64,000 nt of DNA. It comes from JAFGAV01 sp041479055. Its GTDB lineage: Bacteria > Acidobacteriota > Aminicenantia > Aminicenantales > JAFGAV01. The position numbers and the translations under genes were made by a program. Within the stretch, counting starts at the first letter, position 1. Each line of letters opens with the position of its first letter. The notes beneath the pieces are model-generated. The model saw only the letters and a list, made by a program, of their open reading frames with translations. It ran no database searches and was not told the DNA's origin. Positions 36,351 through 44,764 of this stretch are shown here, in pieces. The stretch is from contig OY969762.1 of assembly GCA_963702835.1 (NCBI GenBank), forward strand, positions 2,170,001 to 2,234,000, in the 5' to 3' direction.

Positions 36351-37649
36351 ATGAAGAAGGTCATTATCATCTTGGCCGTCTTATTCGTTCTTATCAATGT
36401 CTCGATTCTTTCCGCCCTTGAAGAGTCAAAGAAAGACCTCCCCAAACTCACCGCCATCCGAGCCGCGCACCTCGTCGACGTCAAAAACGGCACGGTCCTG
36501 GAAAAACCCGTCATCCTCATCGAGGGCGAACGCATCAAGGCGGCCGGCCCGGGCCTGGCCATCCCCAAGGAAGCCTCCGTCATCGACCTGGGGACGGCCA
36601 CCCTTCTTCCAGGGCTTATCGATTGCCATACCCACCTCACCTTCGAGCCCGGCCCCTACTATGAAGACCTTTTCCGCAAGAGCCCCATCGACGCCGCCGT
36701 CCTCTGCCACATCCAGGCCAGACGCACGCTGGAAGCCGGGTTCACCACCGTCCGCGATGTCGGCGCTGAAGAGTTCATCGACGTAGCGCTGCGCAACGCC
36801 GTCAACACCGGCCGGGTGGCCGGCCCGCGCATCCAGGCGGCCACCCTGGCCGTAGGGGCCACCGGCGGCCATAACGACCTCACCGGGTTCTCCCCTTATC
36901 TCGACTTCAAGGGCTTCTCCGGCATCGCCGACGGCGTTGAGGAAATTCGTAAGCTGGTCCGCTTCGAAGTGAAGAACGGGGCCGACCTGATCAAGATGAT
37001 GGCCACCGCCGGCGTCCTGTCCGAGGAAGAGTCGGTCGGCGCTCCCCAGTATTCCCTGGAAGAGATGAAGGCCTGCGTCGAGGAGGCAGCCAGGTGGGGG
37101 AAGAAGGTGGCCGCCCACGCCCACGGCGCCGAGGGCATCAAGATGGCCGTCCGGGCAGGGGTGGCCTCCATCGAGCATGGGAGCCTGCTGGATGAGGAAG
37201 GAATCCGCCTTATGAAGGAGCGGGGGACTTATCTGGTGGCCGACATCTACAACCACGAGTACATCCTGGAGGCCTACGCCCGAATGGGCTATCCAGACAG
37301 GCTCATCGAAAAAGAAAAACAAATAGGAGAGCTTCAACGGGAAAACTTCCGCCGGGCTGTCCTGGCCGGTGTCAAGACGGCTTTCGGCACGGACGCCGGC
37401 GTTTATCCTCACGGCCAGAACGCCAGGCAATTCGCCTTTATGGTTAAATTCGGGATGACGCCGCTCCAGGCCATCCGGGCGGCCACGGTTGAGGCCGCCG
37501 AGCTGCTGGGCTGGTCGGACAGGGTGGGGGCCGTGGCGGCCGGGAATTATGCCGATATCATTGCCGTGGCCGGCGACCCGCTGCGCGACATCTCCGAGCT
37601 GGAGCGGGTGACCTTCGTTATGAAAGGCGGCGTCGTTTACAAGCGGTAA
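36351..37649 (+). CDS. Exported metal-dependent amidohydrolase (Xaa-Pro dipeptidase/imidazolonepropionase-like)
   Basis: 432 residues with a signal peptide (about 1-22) and GGAGAAAGGAG before the ATG. Metal and catalytic residues fit the amidohydrolase superfamily: H93-x-H95 (DCHTHL), likely carboxylated K215 (ADLIKMMA), H256 (AAHAHG), H276 (SIEHG) and D348 (GTDAG). Members with this layout and a leader cut dipeptides, often with proline. It precedes an exported S9 peptidase by 29 bases, so the two probably degrade peptides stepwise in the periplasm. The true substrate is not evident from sequence. Confidence 0.88.
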   Translation: MKKVIIILAVLFVLINVSILSALEESKKDLPKLTAIRAAHLVDVKNGTVLEKPVILIEGERIKAAGPGLAIPKEASVIDLGTATLLPGLIDCHTHLTFEPGPYYEDLFRKSPIDAAVLCHIQARRTLEAGFTTVRDVGAEEFIDVALRNAVNTGRVAGPRIQAATLAVGATGGHNDLTGFSPYLDFKGFSGIADGVEEIRKLVRFEVKNGADLIKMMATAGVLSEEESVGAPQYSLEEMKACVEEAARWGKKVAAHAHGAEGIKMAVRAGVASIEHGSLLDEEGIRLMKERGTYLVADIYNHEYILEAYARMGYPDRLIEKEKQIGELQRENFRRAVLAGVKTAFGTDAGVYPHGQNARQFAFMVKFGMTPLQAIRAATVEAAELLGWSDRVGAVAAGNYADIIAVAGDPLRDISELERVTFVMKGGVVYKR

Positions 37650-37678
37650 AGGAAATTATCATCAAATGGAGGTTTAAA

Positions 37679-40090
37679 ATGCTGAAGCGAAAAATCCGGT
37701 TTGATTATCGAAGGCTCGTTATTTTGCTCATGAGCTTGGCCGCCTTGGGCGCGGCCGCCGCTCAGGAGCGCAGCGGGGAGGCTCGCCGCACTCTGACCGC
37801 CGCCGACTACGCCCAAGCCGAGAAGTTCATGCCCTACAGCGTGGCCACGCTGGTCTATCGGGCCGGGGTGCGCCCGGTGTGGCTCCCCGGCGACCGCTTC
37901 TGGTATAGGAACTCCATTGAAAACGAAGGGGGTGAATTCATCCTGGTCGACCCGGCGCCCGGGACCCGCGGGCCGGCCTTCAATCAGGCCGGGGTCGCTG
38001 CGGCTCTTTCGGCGCTCTCGGGGAAGACATATGACGGCTCCCACCTTCCCTTTACGATTTTTGAGTTCTCGGCGGACGGGAAGACGATCTCTTTCAGGGC
38101 GGATGGCCGAGGATGGTCGTGTGACCGGGAGGGCAAAACCTGCCGGCCCCTGGAGGGCCGCGGGGCGGCGCCCGCCGAAAGACAGGGCGGCCAAGGCGGC
38201 CGCTCCGGCGCGGCCGAGATCCCCGAGGTGCTGTCCCCGGATGGGCTTTTGGCCGCCTTCCTCCGCAGCGACAACCTCTGGGTCCGCGACGCCGTGACCG
38301 GCAGAGAAAAACAGCTCACCACGGACGGGGTGAAGGATTTCGGCTATGCCACCGATAATGCCGGCTGGATTAAAAGCGACCGGCCGGTCGTCCTCTGGTC
38401 GCCGGATTCCAAGAAGATCGCCACCTTTCAGCAGGATCAGCGCGGGGTCGGCGAGATGTATCTCGTCGAGACCAAGGTGGGCCGCCCCGTTTTGCAGGCC
38501 TGGAAATACCCGCTCCCGGGAGACGAGGTGGTGACGACCATCCAGCGCGTCATCATCCACCTCAACGGCCCGCGCACGGTCCGCTTGAAGATGCCGCCCG
38601 ACCAGCACCGCTCCACCTTTACCGACGATATCAAGTCGCGCACCGGCGTCATGGAGGATGTGCAGTGGAGTGCGGATGGATCACAATTCGCCTTCGTCTC
38701 GACCTCCCGCGATCACCAGCAAGAAGTGCTTCGCCTGGCCGAGGCCGAAACGGGTGATGTCCGCGACGTCTTCGAAGAGAAGGCCGCCACTTTCTTTGAG
38801 TCGGGGGACGACCGCGCCAACTGGCGCTTCCTTCCCGCATCGAAAGAAGTGATCTGGTTCTCCGAGCGCGACAACTGGGGGCAGCTCTATCTCTACGACC
38901 TGCAGACGGGCCGGCTGAAAAATCAGATGACCTCAGGCCCAGGGAACGTGACTCAGCTGCTGGCGGTCGACGAGAAAAACCGGTCGGTCACCTTTCTGGC
39001 CGTCGGCCGCGAAAAGAATCGCGACCCATACTTCCGGCATCTGTACCGCGTCGGGTTCGACGGCAAGAATCTTCGCCTGCTCACGCCGGAGGAGGCCGAC
39101 CACGAGGTCAGCCTGTCGCTCTCCGGCCGCTTTTTCGTCGACAGCTACTCGAAACCCGACCTTCCTCCGGTCGCTACGCTGCGGGACGCCCAGGGGAAGC
39201 TCCTCCTGACCCTCGAAAAATCCGATATTTCGCCTCTCCTGGCCGCCGGCTGGAAACCGCCCTTGCCCTTCACGGTCAAAGCCCGCGACGGCATCACCGA
39301 CCTTTACGGCCTGATGTTCCGGCCGACGAACTTCGACCCGGCTAAAAAGTATCCGATCATCAACAACATCTATCCGGGCCCGCAATCGGGCAGCATCGCC
39401 AGCCGCAGCTTCGTGCCCGCCCGCGGCGATACCCAAGCCCTGGCCGAGCTGGGGTTCATCGTCGTGCAGTTGGACGGGATGGGGACTCCCGGCCGCTCCA
39501 AGAAGTTCCACGAGACATATTACGGCAACATGGGCGACAACACGCTGCCCGACCAGGTAGCCGGAATGAAGCAGCTCGCCCAGCGCTACCCATGGATCGA
39601 CATTGACCGGGCGGGGATTTACGGCCACTCCGGCGGCGGCTACGCCGCCTGCGACGCGATGTTCCGCTATCCGGATTTCTTCAAGGTCGGCGTCTCCCAG
39701 GCGGGGAACCATGACAACCGCGTTTACGAGGACGACTGGGGGGAAAAGTGGCAAGGGCTGCTGGCGCGCAATCCCGACGGCACGACAAACTACGACGGCC
39801 AGGCCAACCAGAATATAGCCAAGAACCTCAAGGGGAAACTGCTGCTGGCCCACGGCACCCTGGACAACAACGTGCCGCCCTACAATACGCTGCTGGTGGT
39901 CAACGAGCTGATCAAGGCCAACAAGGATTTCGACCTGATCCTGTTGCCTAACCGCGGCCACGGGTTCGGGAGCGAGCCCTATATGGTGCGGCGGCGATGG
40001 GATTACTTTGTCCGGTACCTGCTGGGGCTCGAGCCGCCCAAGGAGTTCGAGCTGAAGCCTCCCGCCCCGCGGCCTGGCCCCCCGAGGTAA
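37679..40090 (+). CDS. Exported S9 family (DPP IV-like) serine peptidase
   Basis: 803 residues. Signal peptide about 1-29, a DPP IV-type beta-propeller region (about 100-510) and a C-terminal alpha/beta-hydrolase domain. The triad is visible as Ser651 (GHSGGGYA), Asp729 (GTLDNNVPP) and His761 (NRGHGFG). GGAGG stands at good spacing before ATG 37679. Such enzymes remove dipeptides from peptide N-termini, commonly after proline; with the amidohydrolase upstream this looks like a peptide-scavenging operon. An intrinsic terminator follows at 40159-40188. Confidence 0.92.
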   Translation: MLKRKIRFDYRRLVILLMSLAALGAAAAQERSGEARRTLTAADYAQAEKFMPYSVATLVYRAGVRPVWLPGDRFWYRNSIENEGGEFILVDPAPGTRGPAFNQAGVAAALSALSGKTYDGSHLPFTIFEFSADGKTISFRADGRGWSCDREGKTCRPLEGRGAAPAERQGGQGGRSGAAEIPEVLSPDGLLAAFLRSDNLWVRDAVTGREKQLTTDGVKDFGYATDNAGWIKSDRPVVLWSPDSKKIATFQQDQRGVGEMYLVETKVGRPVLQAWKYPLPGDEVVTTIQRVIIHLNGPRTVRLKMPPDQHRSTFTDDIKSRTGVMEDVQWSADGSQFAFVSTSRDHQQEVLRLAEAETGDVRDVFEEKAATFFESGDDRANWRFLPASKEVIWFSERDNWGQLYLYDLQTGRLKNQMTSGPGNVTQLLAVDEKNRSVTFLAVGREKNRDPYFRHLYRVGFDGKNLRLLTPEEADHEVSLSLSGRFFVDSYSKPDLPPVATLRDAQGKLLLTLEKSDISPLLAAGWKPPLPFTVKARDGITDLYGLMFRPTNFDPAKKYPIINNIYPGPQSGSIASRSFVPARGDTQALAELGFIVVQLDGMGTPGRSKKFHETYYGNMGDNTLPDQVAGMKQLAQRYPWIDIDRAGIYGHSGGGYAACDAMFRYPDFFKVGVSQAGNHDNRVYEDDWGEKWQGLLARNPDGTTNYDGQANQNIAKNLKGKLLLAHGTLDNNVPPYNTLLVVNELIKANKDFDLILLPNRGHGFGSEPYMVRRRWDYFVRYLLGLEPPKEFELKPPAPRPGPPR

Positions 40091-40158
40091 ACCGAGCGCT
40101 CTCCATATGATATTCTAGATATGACATTCTAGGGGCCGGTCCCAAAGAAGTGCCGGCT

Positions 40159-40188
40159 CAGGGCCGTCCAGCCTGGGCCCTGCTTTTT
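40159..40188 (+). terminator. Intrinsic terminator
   Basis: CAGGGCC (40159-40165) and GGCCCTG (40176-40182) form a 7-base stem, followed by CTTTTT. It ends the amidohydrolase-peptidase transcript in the space before the convergent response regulator. Confidence 0.75.
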
Positions 40189-40203
40189 CGGCCTGATGGG
40201 TTT

Positions 40204-40899
40204 TTACTTGGAGCGGAAACGGTAGCCGACGCCGTGCACGGTCAGGATGTGCCGGGGGTCGGCCGGGTGGTCTTCGACCTTCTGCCGGAGCTTGGCGATG
40301 TGCTGGTCCAGGGTGCGGGTGGTGCCCTCGTACTTGATCCCCCACACGGCGTCCAGCAGGGCGAACCTCTCCACGACTTCGCCGTCATGGTCCAGGAAGT
40401 GGCGCAGAAGCTGGAGCTCCCGGCCGGTGACGGTGAACGTCTTTTTCCCTCTTCGGCCCTCGTAAGTCCGGGGGTCGATCCTCACCCGGCCGAAGGCGAT
40501 GGGGCTCATGTCTTTGGCCGGCTTTTCCTCGCGGTTGCGGCGGAGTAGGGCCCGGACGCGGGCCAGGAGCTCGCTGACGCCGAAGGGCTTGACCACATAG
40601 TCATCCGCGCCGAGCTCCAGCCCGGCCACCTTGTCCGCCTCCTGACCCTTGGCCGTCAGCATCAAGATGGGCGTCAGGGAGTCTTGGGCTCGGATCTCGC
40701 GGCAAACGTCGTAGCCGCTTTTCTCCGGGATCATGATGTCGAGCAGGATCAGGTTCGGCCGAGCTTGGGCATAGGCTCGCAGGGCCTCTTTCCCATCCTC
40801 GGCCGCCGCGACTTCGTATCCTTCCCCGCGCAGTAAGTCCACCAGTCCGGTGAGAATAGGCCGGTCGTCCTCGACCACCAGGACCTTCACTTTTTTCAT
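40204..40899 (-). CDS. OmpR-family response regulator
   Basis: 231 residues. Receiver domain with acidic pocket E10-D11-D12, phospho-acceptor D54 (LLLDIMIP) and a conserved Lys in LTAKGQEADK, then a C-terminal winged-helix DNA-binding domain ending GVGYRFRSK. ATG overlapped by four bases... the gene follows the sensor kinase, whose stop overlaps this start by four bases, so they form one two-component system. Target genes unknown; the divergent neighbours are not obviously controlled by it. Confidence 0.93.
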   Translation of the reverse strand: MKKVKVLVVEDDRPILTGLVDLLRGEGYEVAAAEDGKEALRAYAQARPNLILLDIMIPEKSGYDVCREIRAQDSLTPILMLTAKGQEADKVAGLELGADDYVVKPFGVSELLARVRALLRRNREEKPAKDMSPIAFGRVRIDPRTYEGRRGKKTFTVTGRELQLLRHFLDHDGEVVERFALLDAVWGIKYEGTTRTLDQHIAKLRQKVEDHPADPRHILTVHGVGYRFRSK

Positions 40900-42902
40900 G
40901 ATGGCTCGCTCCGGGGCAGCCGGAGCTCGAACACGCTGCCGCCGCCCTCTCGGGGCGCATAGGTGATGTCGCCGCCGTGGTCTCGGGCGATGCGGCGGGC
41001 GATAGGCAACCCCAGGCCGGTGCCTTTGGTCCGGGAGGTAAGCGATTCATCGGCGCGGTAGAATTCCTGGAAGATTTTCTTGGCTTGGGCGGCGGGCACT
41101 CCCACTCCCCTGTCCTTGACCCGGAGGCAGGCCAGGCTTCCTTGGGAAGAGACCTCGACCTCAATCTCTTGGCGGGCCTCGGAGTACTTCTCGGCGTTCG
41201 ACAGCAGGTTCAGGACGGCCTGCTTGATGGCCTCTTCGTCGGCCCGGACGAAAACGGGCTCGGCCGCTTGCCGCAGCTCGACCTTGAACCCGTTGTGTTC
41301 CAGCCGGAGGCGCTGGCTTTGGACCAGGTCTTGGGCCAGTCGGTTCGCCTCCAGGAGCTTGGAGCTGTACTGCTTCTGCCCCTTCTCCAGCCGCGAGAAA
41401 TCAAGGACGTTGTTGATAAGCCGGGTCAAACGGTCGGTCTCCGAGACCATCAGGTCAAGGTATTGCTCCCGGCGCCGCGGGTCGGGCTGACGTCCCTCCT
41501 TAAGCATCTCGGCGAACATGCGGATCGAGGTCAGGGGCGTCTTGAGCTCGTGGGAAACGTTGGTGACGAAGGTCGTCTTCTTGCGGGCCAGGTCCATTTC
41601 GCTGCGGAGCGTCCGCAGCACCAGAGTGCCGCCGGCCAGGATGGACACCAGGAAGGTCAGGACCAGTGCCCACAAGACAAAGGCGGTCAGGTCGACTCGG
41701 GAGCGGATGAGGCCGGGGTCGGTCAGGTAGGCCGCCGCTTCCCAGCGGGGGAGAAGTGCGCTGATCTCCCGCGAGACGAAGGGCCGGCGCCAGTCGCGGG
41801 CCTGTTTCTCCCGGGGAGTGACCAGCGGCCGGCCGGCTTCGTCCAGAACGGTCAGCACCCGGGAGGCGGTAAAGGCCGCCGGCAGGCGGCCGGTGAGCCG
41901 GGCCCGGAGCACAGCCTCCTCGATGACGCAGCCCACGATCCGGCCGCCCCCGTCCTTTTTCCAAAAGAAGAGGCTGAAGTCTTCACCGAGAAAGCGGGGA
42001 ATCAGGCCGGATTCCCGGCCGGCAATGATCTGGCTGAATTTTTTCGGCTCGGAGATGAATATCGACTCCGGCCGCTTGCCCTTTTCCGGCCGGGCCTCGC
42101 CCGCGCCGGGCGCGACGTTTCGCAGCGTGGGCTGCTGGCCCCGTTCCCGCGCCTGCTGATAGACCTGCTGCCGGATATTCTCATTCTCCTCAAAGTCTCT
42201 CACGGCCTGCTGGCTCTTGAGGGAGTCGGCCTGGGCCTCCTGCGGCTGCGGGCCGGGGGATGCCTTCCGCCTATCCTGGGAAGTGGCTGGAGGGGCGCCG
42301 GCCGCTTTATTCTCGTCCTTTTTTTCGGCCATCGACATAGTTTTAGAAATAGCGGAAGGCTGAGCCTCGGCCTGCCGCGTTTCAACCTGGCCCGGCTTGG
42401 TCTCGGCTTCGACCTGGGCGCCGGAGGGAAGCTGGGCCAGCCCGGCGATCTCCGTCTGGTAGACGACGGCGATGTTCTGATAAACCGGGATTTCCTTCTG
42501 GTTCGTGACGAACTCCCTATTCCTGTTGATGAAAGCGAGTTCATCCGGGGATGAAGCGGACGATGGATTTGGCCAAAGGATCTCAAACTGGGGGGACAGG
42601 AGGAAGGGCGTGCGGACCAGGGGGGTCGCCTCTTTCCATTGGGCGAAGGGTAGGCGCGCGTTATCCGCGGCAACCGAGGGAGCCGTCCGGTCAAGCTCCT
42701 CCCGGACCCGGTCCAGCTCGTCGGTCATGAGCCCGACCACATGGACCAGCTCGGCGGAGAAGGTCCGTTCGTATTGTCTTTCAATAAAGGCCTCCTCCCG
42801 GTTGATGGCCCGGACGGCCAGGAAGGCCAGGAGCGCCGCCGGGATGACCACGGCCACGATGAACAGAAGCCGCAGATGAGAGGAGAGCCTGGGTTTCTTC
42901 AT
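40896..42902 (-). CDS. Membrane sensor histidine kinase with long Ala/Gln/Pro/Lys-rich sensor insert
   Basis: About 668 residues from ATG 42902 (MKKPRLSSHLRL); ATG 42941 is an upstream alternative. Helix 1 about 12-32, an extracytoplasmic part of about 365 residues, helix 2 (TAFVLWALVLTFLVSILAGG), then HisKA with His451 (NVSHELKTP), N-box LNLLSNAEKYSE, G1 VKDRGVGVP and G2 GTGLGLPIARRI. The extracytoplasmic part contains a low-complexity Ala/Gln/Pro/Lys/Glu-rich stretch of roughly 120 residues that looks disordered. Phosphorylates the regulator encoded next. The stimulus is unknown. Confidence 0.9.
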   Translation of the reverse strand: MKKPRLSSHLRLLFIVAVVIPAALLAFLAVRAINREEAFIERQYERTFSAELVHVVGLMTDELDRVREELDRTAPSVAADNARLPFAQWKEATPLVRTPFLLSPQFEILWPNPSSASSPDELAFINRNREFVTNQKEIPVYQNIAVVYQTEIAGLAQLPSGAQVEAETKPGQVETRQAEAQPSAISKTMSMAEKKDENKAAGAPPATSQDRRKASPGPQPQEAQADSLKSQQAVRDFEENENIRQQVYQQARERGQQPTLRNVAPGAGEARPEKGKRPESIFISEPKKFSQIIAGRESGLIPRFLGEDFSLFFWKKDGGGRIVGCVIEEAVLRARLTGRLPAAFTASRVLTVLDEAGRPLVTPREKQARDWRRPFVSREISALLPRWEAAAYLTDPGLIRSRVDLTAFVLWALVLTFLVSILAGGTLVLRTLRSEMDLARKKTTFVTNVSHELKTPLTSIRMFAEMLKEGRQPDPRRREQYLDLMVSETDRLTRLINNVLDFSRLEKGQKQYSSKLLEANRLAQDLVQSQRLRLEHNGFKVELRQAAEPVFVRADEEAIKQAVLNLLSNAEKYSEARQEIEVEVSSQGSLACLRVKDRGVGVPAAQAKKIFQEFYRADESLTSRTKGTGLGLPIARRIARDHGGDITYAPREGGGSVFELRLPRSEPS

Positions 42903-43046
42903 TTTAAATCTATCATCCCATGTCCGTCTGGGCCATTTCAAGACGGCACCGGCTCTTTTACGAATTGTGTGCTTAGTCCCCTATTGTTGCGGACGGCCTG
43001 GGGGAGGAGCGAGGCGCCATGAGCGGTTTAGCCACGAAATCTTTTT

Positions 43047-43259
43047 GGAGGGGGAACCCGCTTCGCGTTTCCCCCTTCCAACGGGAGCTGCGCTCCCTGC
43101 CTCCCTTTCTCGGGCGCGGCTCCAGCCGCGCCCTGCGACCAAGGGGACGTCTCCCCTTGGAACCCCTGACGATCGGCTAGACGCCGATCGTCGACGGGTT
43201 TCGAAGGCTGCTGACATATTCTTGTCGGCAGGTGAGCAGCCTGAGCTTCCGCAGGAAGC
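43047..43259. repeat. Array of seven consecutive hairpins
   Basis: Perfect or near-perfect inverted repeats follow one another: 43047-43079 (GGGGGAA/TTCCCCC), 43083-43097 (GGGAGC/GCTCCC), 43112-43133 (GGGCGCGGC/GCCGCGCCC), 43139-43160 (CCAAGGGGA/TCCCCTTGG), 43168-43192 (GACGATCGGC/GCCGATCGTC), 43206-43241 (GGCTGCT/AGCAGCC) and 43245-43259 (GCTTCC/GGAAGC). Loops are mostly 3-5 bases and spacers 2-15. It could be a structured RNA or a composite of mobile palindromes. Confidence 0.7.
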
Positions 43260-43284
43260 GAGTTGCGCAACCGCCGAGAAAATG

Positions 43285-43374
43285 CCGGAGACACCCCCTA
43301 TTTCGAACTGAAATTTACTTAATCCCCTAGAGCCCCCTTTGCCAATAAAGGGGGCGAAAGGTAGGTGTCTCCGG
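43285..43374 (-). repeat. Nested inverted repeat, family 1, copy 2
   Basis: Terminal arms CCGGAGACACC (43285-43295) and GGTGTCTCCGG (43364-43374), with an internal hairpin GCCCCCTTT/AAAGGGGGC (43332-43353). Its reverse complement aligns along its whole length with the element at 798-883, including the GGGGATTAA block, so the two are related and opposite in orientation. Confidence 0.7.
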
Positions 43375-43507
43375 AGAGGTCGGAGAATCCGCGGCGTGAA
43401 GAACCGCGGCCAGGCGCCGAGCCCTTCATCCAGGCCATCTATCCCTATCCCACTTTTCGTCATTGAGCCGAAATGCCTGAAGCTAATATTCCAGAAAAAC
43501 TCAGCCA

Positions 43508-43549
43508 TAAAAACAGCACCGGGCGCCCTTCTCAACGGGCGTCCGGTGC
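43508..43549 (-). terminator. Intrinsic terminator of the ARPP-1 gene
   Basis: On the minus strand a 13-base stem (GCACCGGACGCCC/GGGCGCCCGGTGC, one mismatch) is followed by TGTTTTT. It lies about 40 bases after the stop at 43591. Confidence 0.8.
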
Positions 43550-43590
43550 CGTGGCCCATGGTCAACACAATCTCAGCGAGACCGCTGCTC

Positions 43591-44640
43591 TTACCGGATA
43601 ACGGGCATCCTCTGCTCCGGACTATCGCCGATTTTCACCTTGCTCTCATCCTGGGGAAAACCGGTCAGGTGAATGACCGCCTCTTGGTGGACCAGGGCTT
43701 TGACCATGACGGCCGAGTCGGAAGCTTCCAGCTCATAACCCAGGTCCAAGGCCGCTTTGCGTCTGTACTCCTTGCCGGCCAGGCCTTTCAAGAAATCGGC
43801 CGCCTCCTTCTGGCCGATATGGCCTTGTGGGTCGCCCTGCAGGGCGGACAGCGCCGAGGACCGCAGGATCTTCGGCCACTGCTTCTTGAAGAGGGCGGCG
43901 TTGGCGAAGACATCCATGCTGACAATCCGGCTGCCCACGCCGATGACCACGCCGACCGTGTCCTCGGCCAGGCGCAATTCTTCATTCATTTTGCGCTCGA
44001 TGCCGGAGATGGCCGCTTGGTTTTCTTTATTGTCGTAGGCGTCCTGATAGGCGCTGGTGCCGGAGGCCACGTTCAGCTTTTCATTCTGAGCCCGGACCTC
44101 GCTCCAGATCTCGGACTGGGCGGCGGGCGCTTGTTCAGCAGCCTTGGCCCGGAGCTTGTAGGTCCCCAGGTTGGATTTGCTGTAAAAATTCTGGGAGGTA
44201 TAGACCCAGCGTCCCTGCTCCACGCAGAACACGGAGACCATCAGGTTGTGGGTGGCCGGGCCGAGCAGCACATCCTGGGCCAGGATGCGGTCTTGGCGGG
44301 CGCCGGTCAGGATCTCTCCGCCCATCAGGAACAGGACGTGCTTGGACAGGTTGGAGATCTTGACCTGGGGCACACGGCCGCCCTCCACCTCAGTGACCTC
44401 GATCCATTTCATCTTCAGGGCCTCTTCCAGAGTGACGTACTCGCTCTGGTCGAAGACCTTCCGGGTGTAAACGGGGATGATGGTCAATCCCTTGGTGCTG
44501 ACCGGCTTCCCCACTTCCAGCACGCGGATGAGCGAGGCCACCGGATTGTCCTGGTCCGCCCGGGCCGCCGGCCCGGCGGTGAAGGCCGGCAGCATCAAAA
44601 ACAAAGTCAAAATTCCCATAAGAGCCAGTATGCGTTTCAT
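43591..44640 (-). CDS. Exported ARPP-1/DUF6569-type protein
   Basis: About 349 residues from ATG 44640, chosen for its strong AGAAAGGAG and signal peptide (MKRILALMGILTLFLMLPAF); the frame extends to 44697 without a better start. The segments LFLMGGEILTGARQDRILAQ and LLGPATHNLMVSVFCVEQGR are characteristic of the ARPP-1 (DUF6569) domain, whose function is unknown. Monocistronic-looking, with its own terminator. Probably periplasmic. Confidence 0.75.
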   Translation of the reverse strand: MKRILALMGILTLFLMLPAFTAGPAARADQDNPVASLIRVLEVGKPVSTKGLTIIPVYTRKVFDQSEYVTLEEALKMKWIEVTEVEGGRVPQVKISNLSKHVLFLMGGEILTGARQDRILAQDVLLGPATHNLMVSVFCVEQGRWVYTSQNFYSKSNLGTYKLRAKAAEQAPAAQSEIWSEVRAQNEKLNVASGTSAYQDAYDNKENQAAISGIERKMNEELRLAEDTVGVVIGVGSRIVSMDVFANAALFKKQWPKILRSSALSALQGDPQGHIGQKEAADFLKGLAGKEYRRKAALDLGYELEASDSAVMVKALVHQEAVIHLTGFPQDESKVKIGDSPEQRMPVIR

Positions 44641-44764
44641 TTTCGTTTTCTCCTTTCTGGCTTCTTCGTTGAGGTGCATTGTCATCACCTTCCACACTCT
44701 TTATACAAGCCGGAGGAAGAGGATGTGTCACCGGAGGGTAAAAGAATTGTAAAAAAAACGTAAA

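Larger units (their letters stand above)
42942..43590. other. Hairpin- and repeat-filled intergenic region
   Basis: Roughly 650 bases without a supported gene. It contains an array of seven hairpins (43047-43259), a family 1 inverted-repeat element (43285-43374), a CCGCGG/CCGCGG hairpin near 43391-43411 and the terminator of the ARPP-1 gene (43508-43549). The frames that span it on both strands have no family resemblance. Confidence 0.6.

Noticed and set aside
42981..43568. 195-residue minus-strand frame across the hairpin array
   Set aside because: The frame exists because the palindromes are GC-rich; the sequence has no domain, no ribosome site, and runs through the terminator and the inverted-repeat element.
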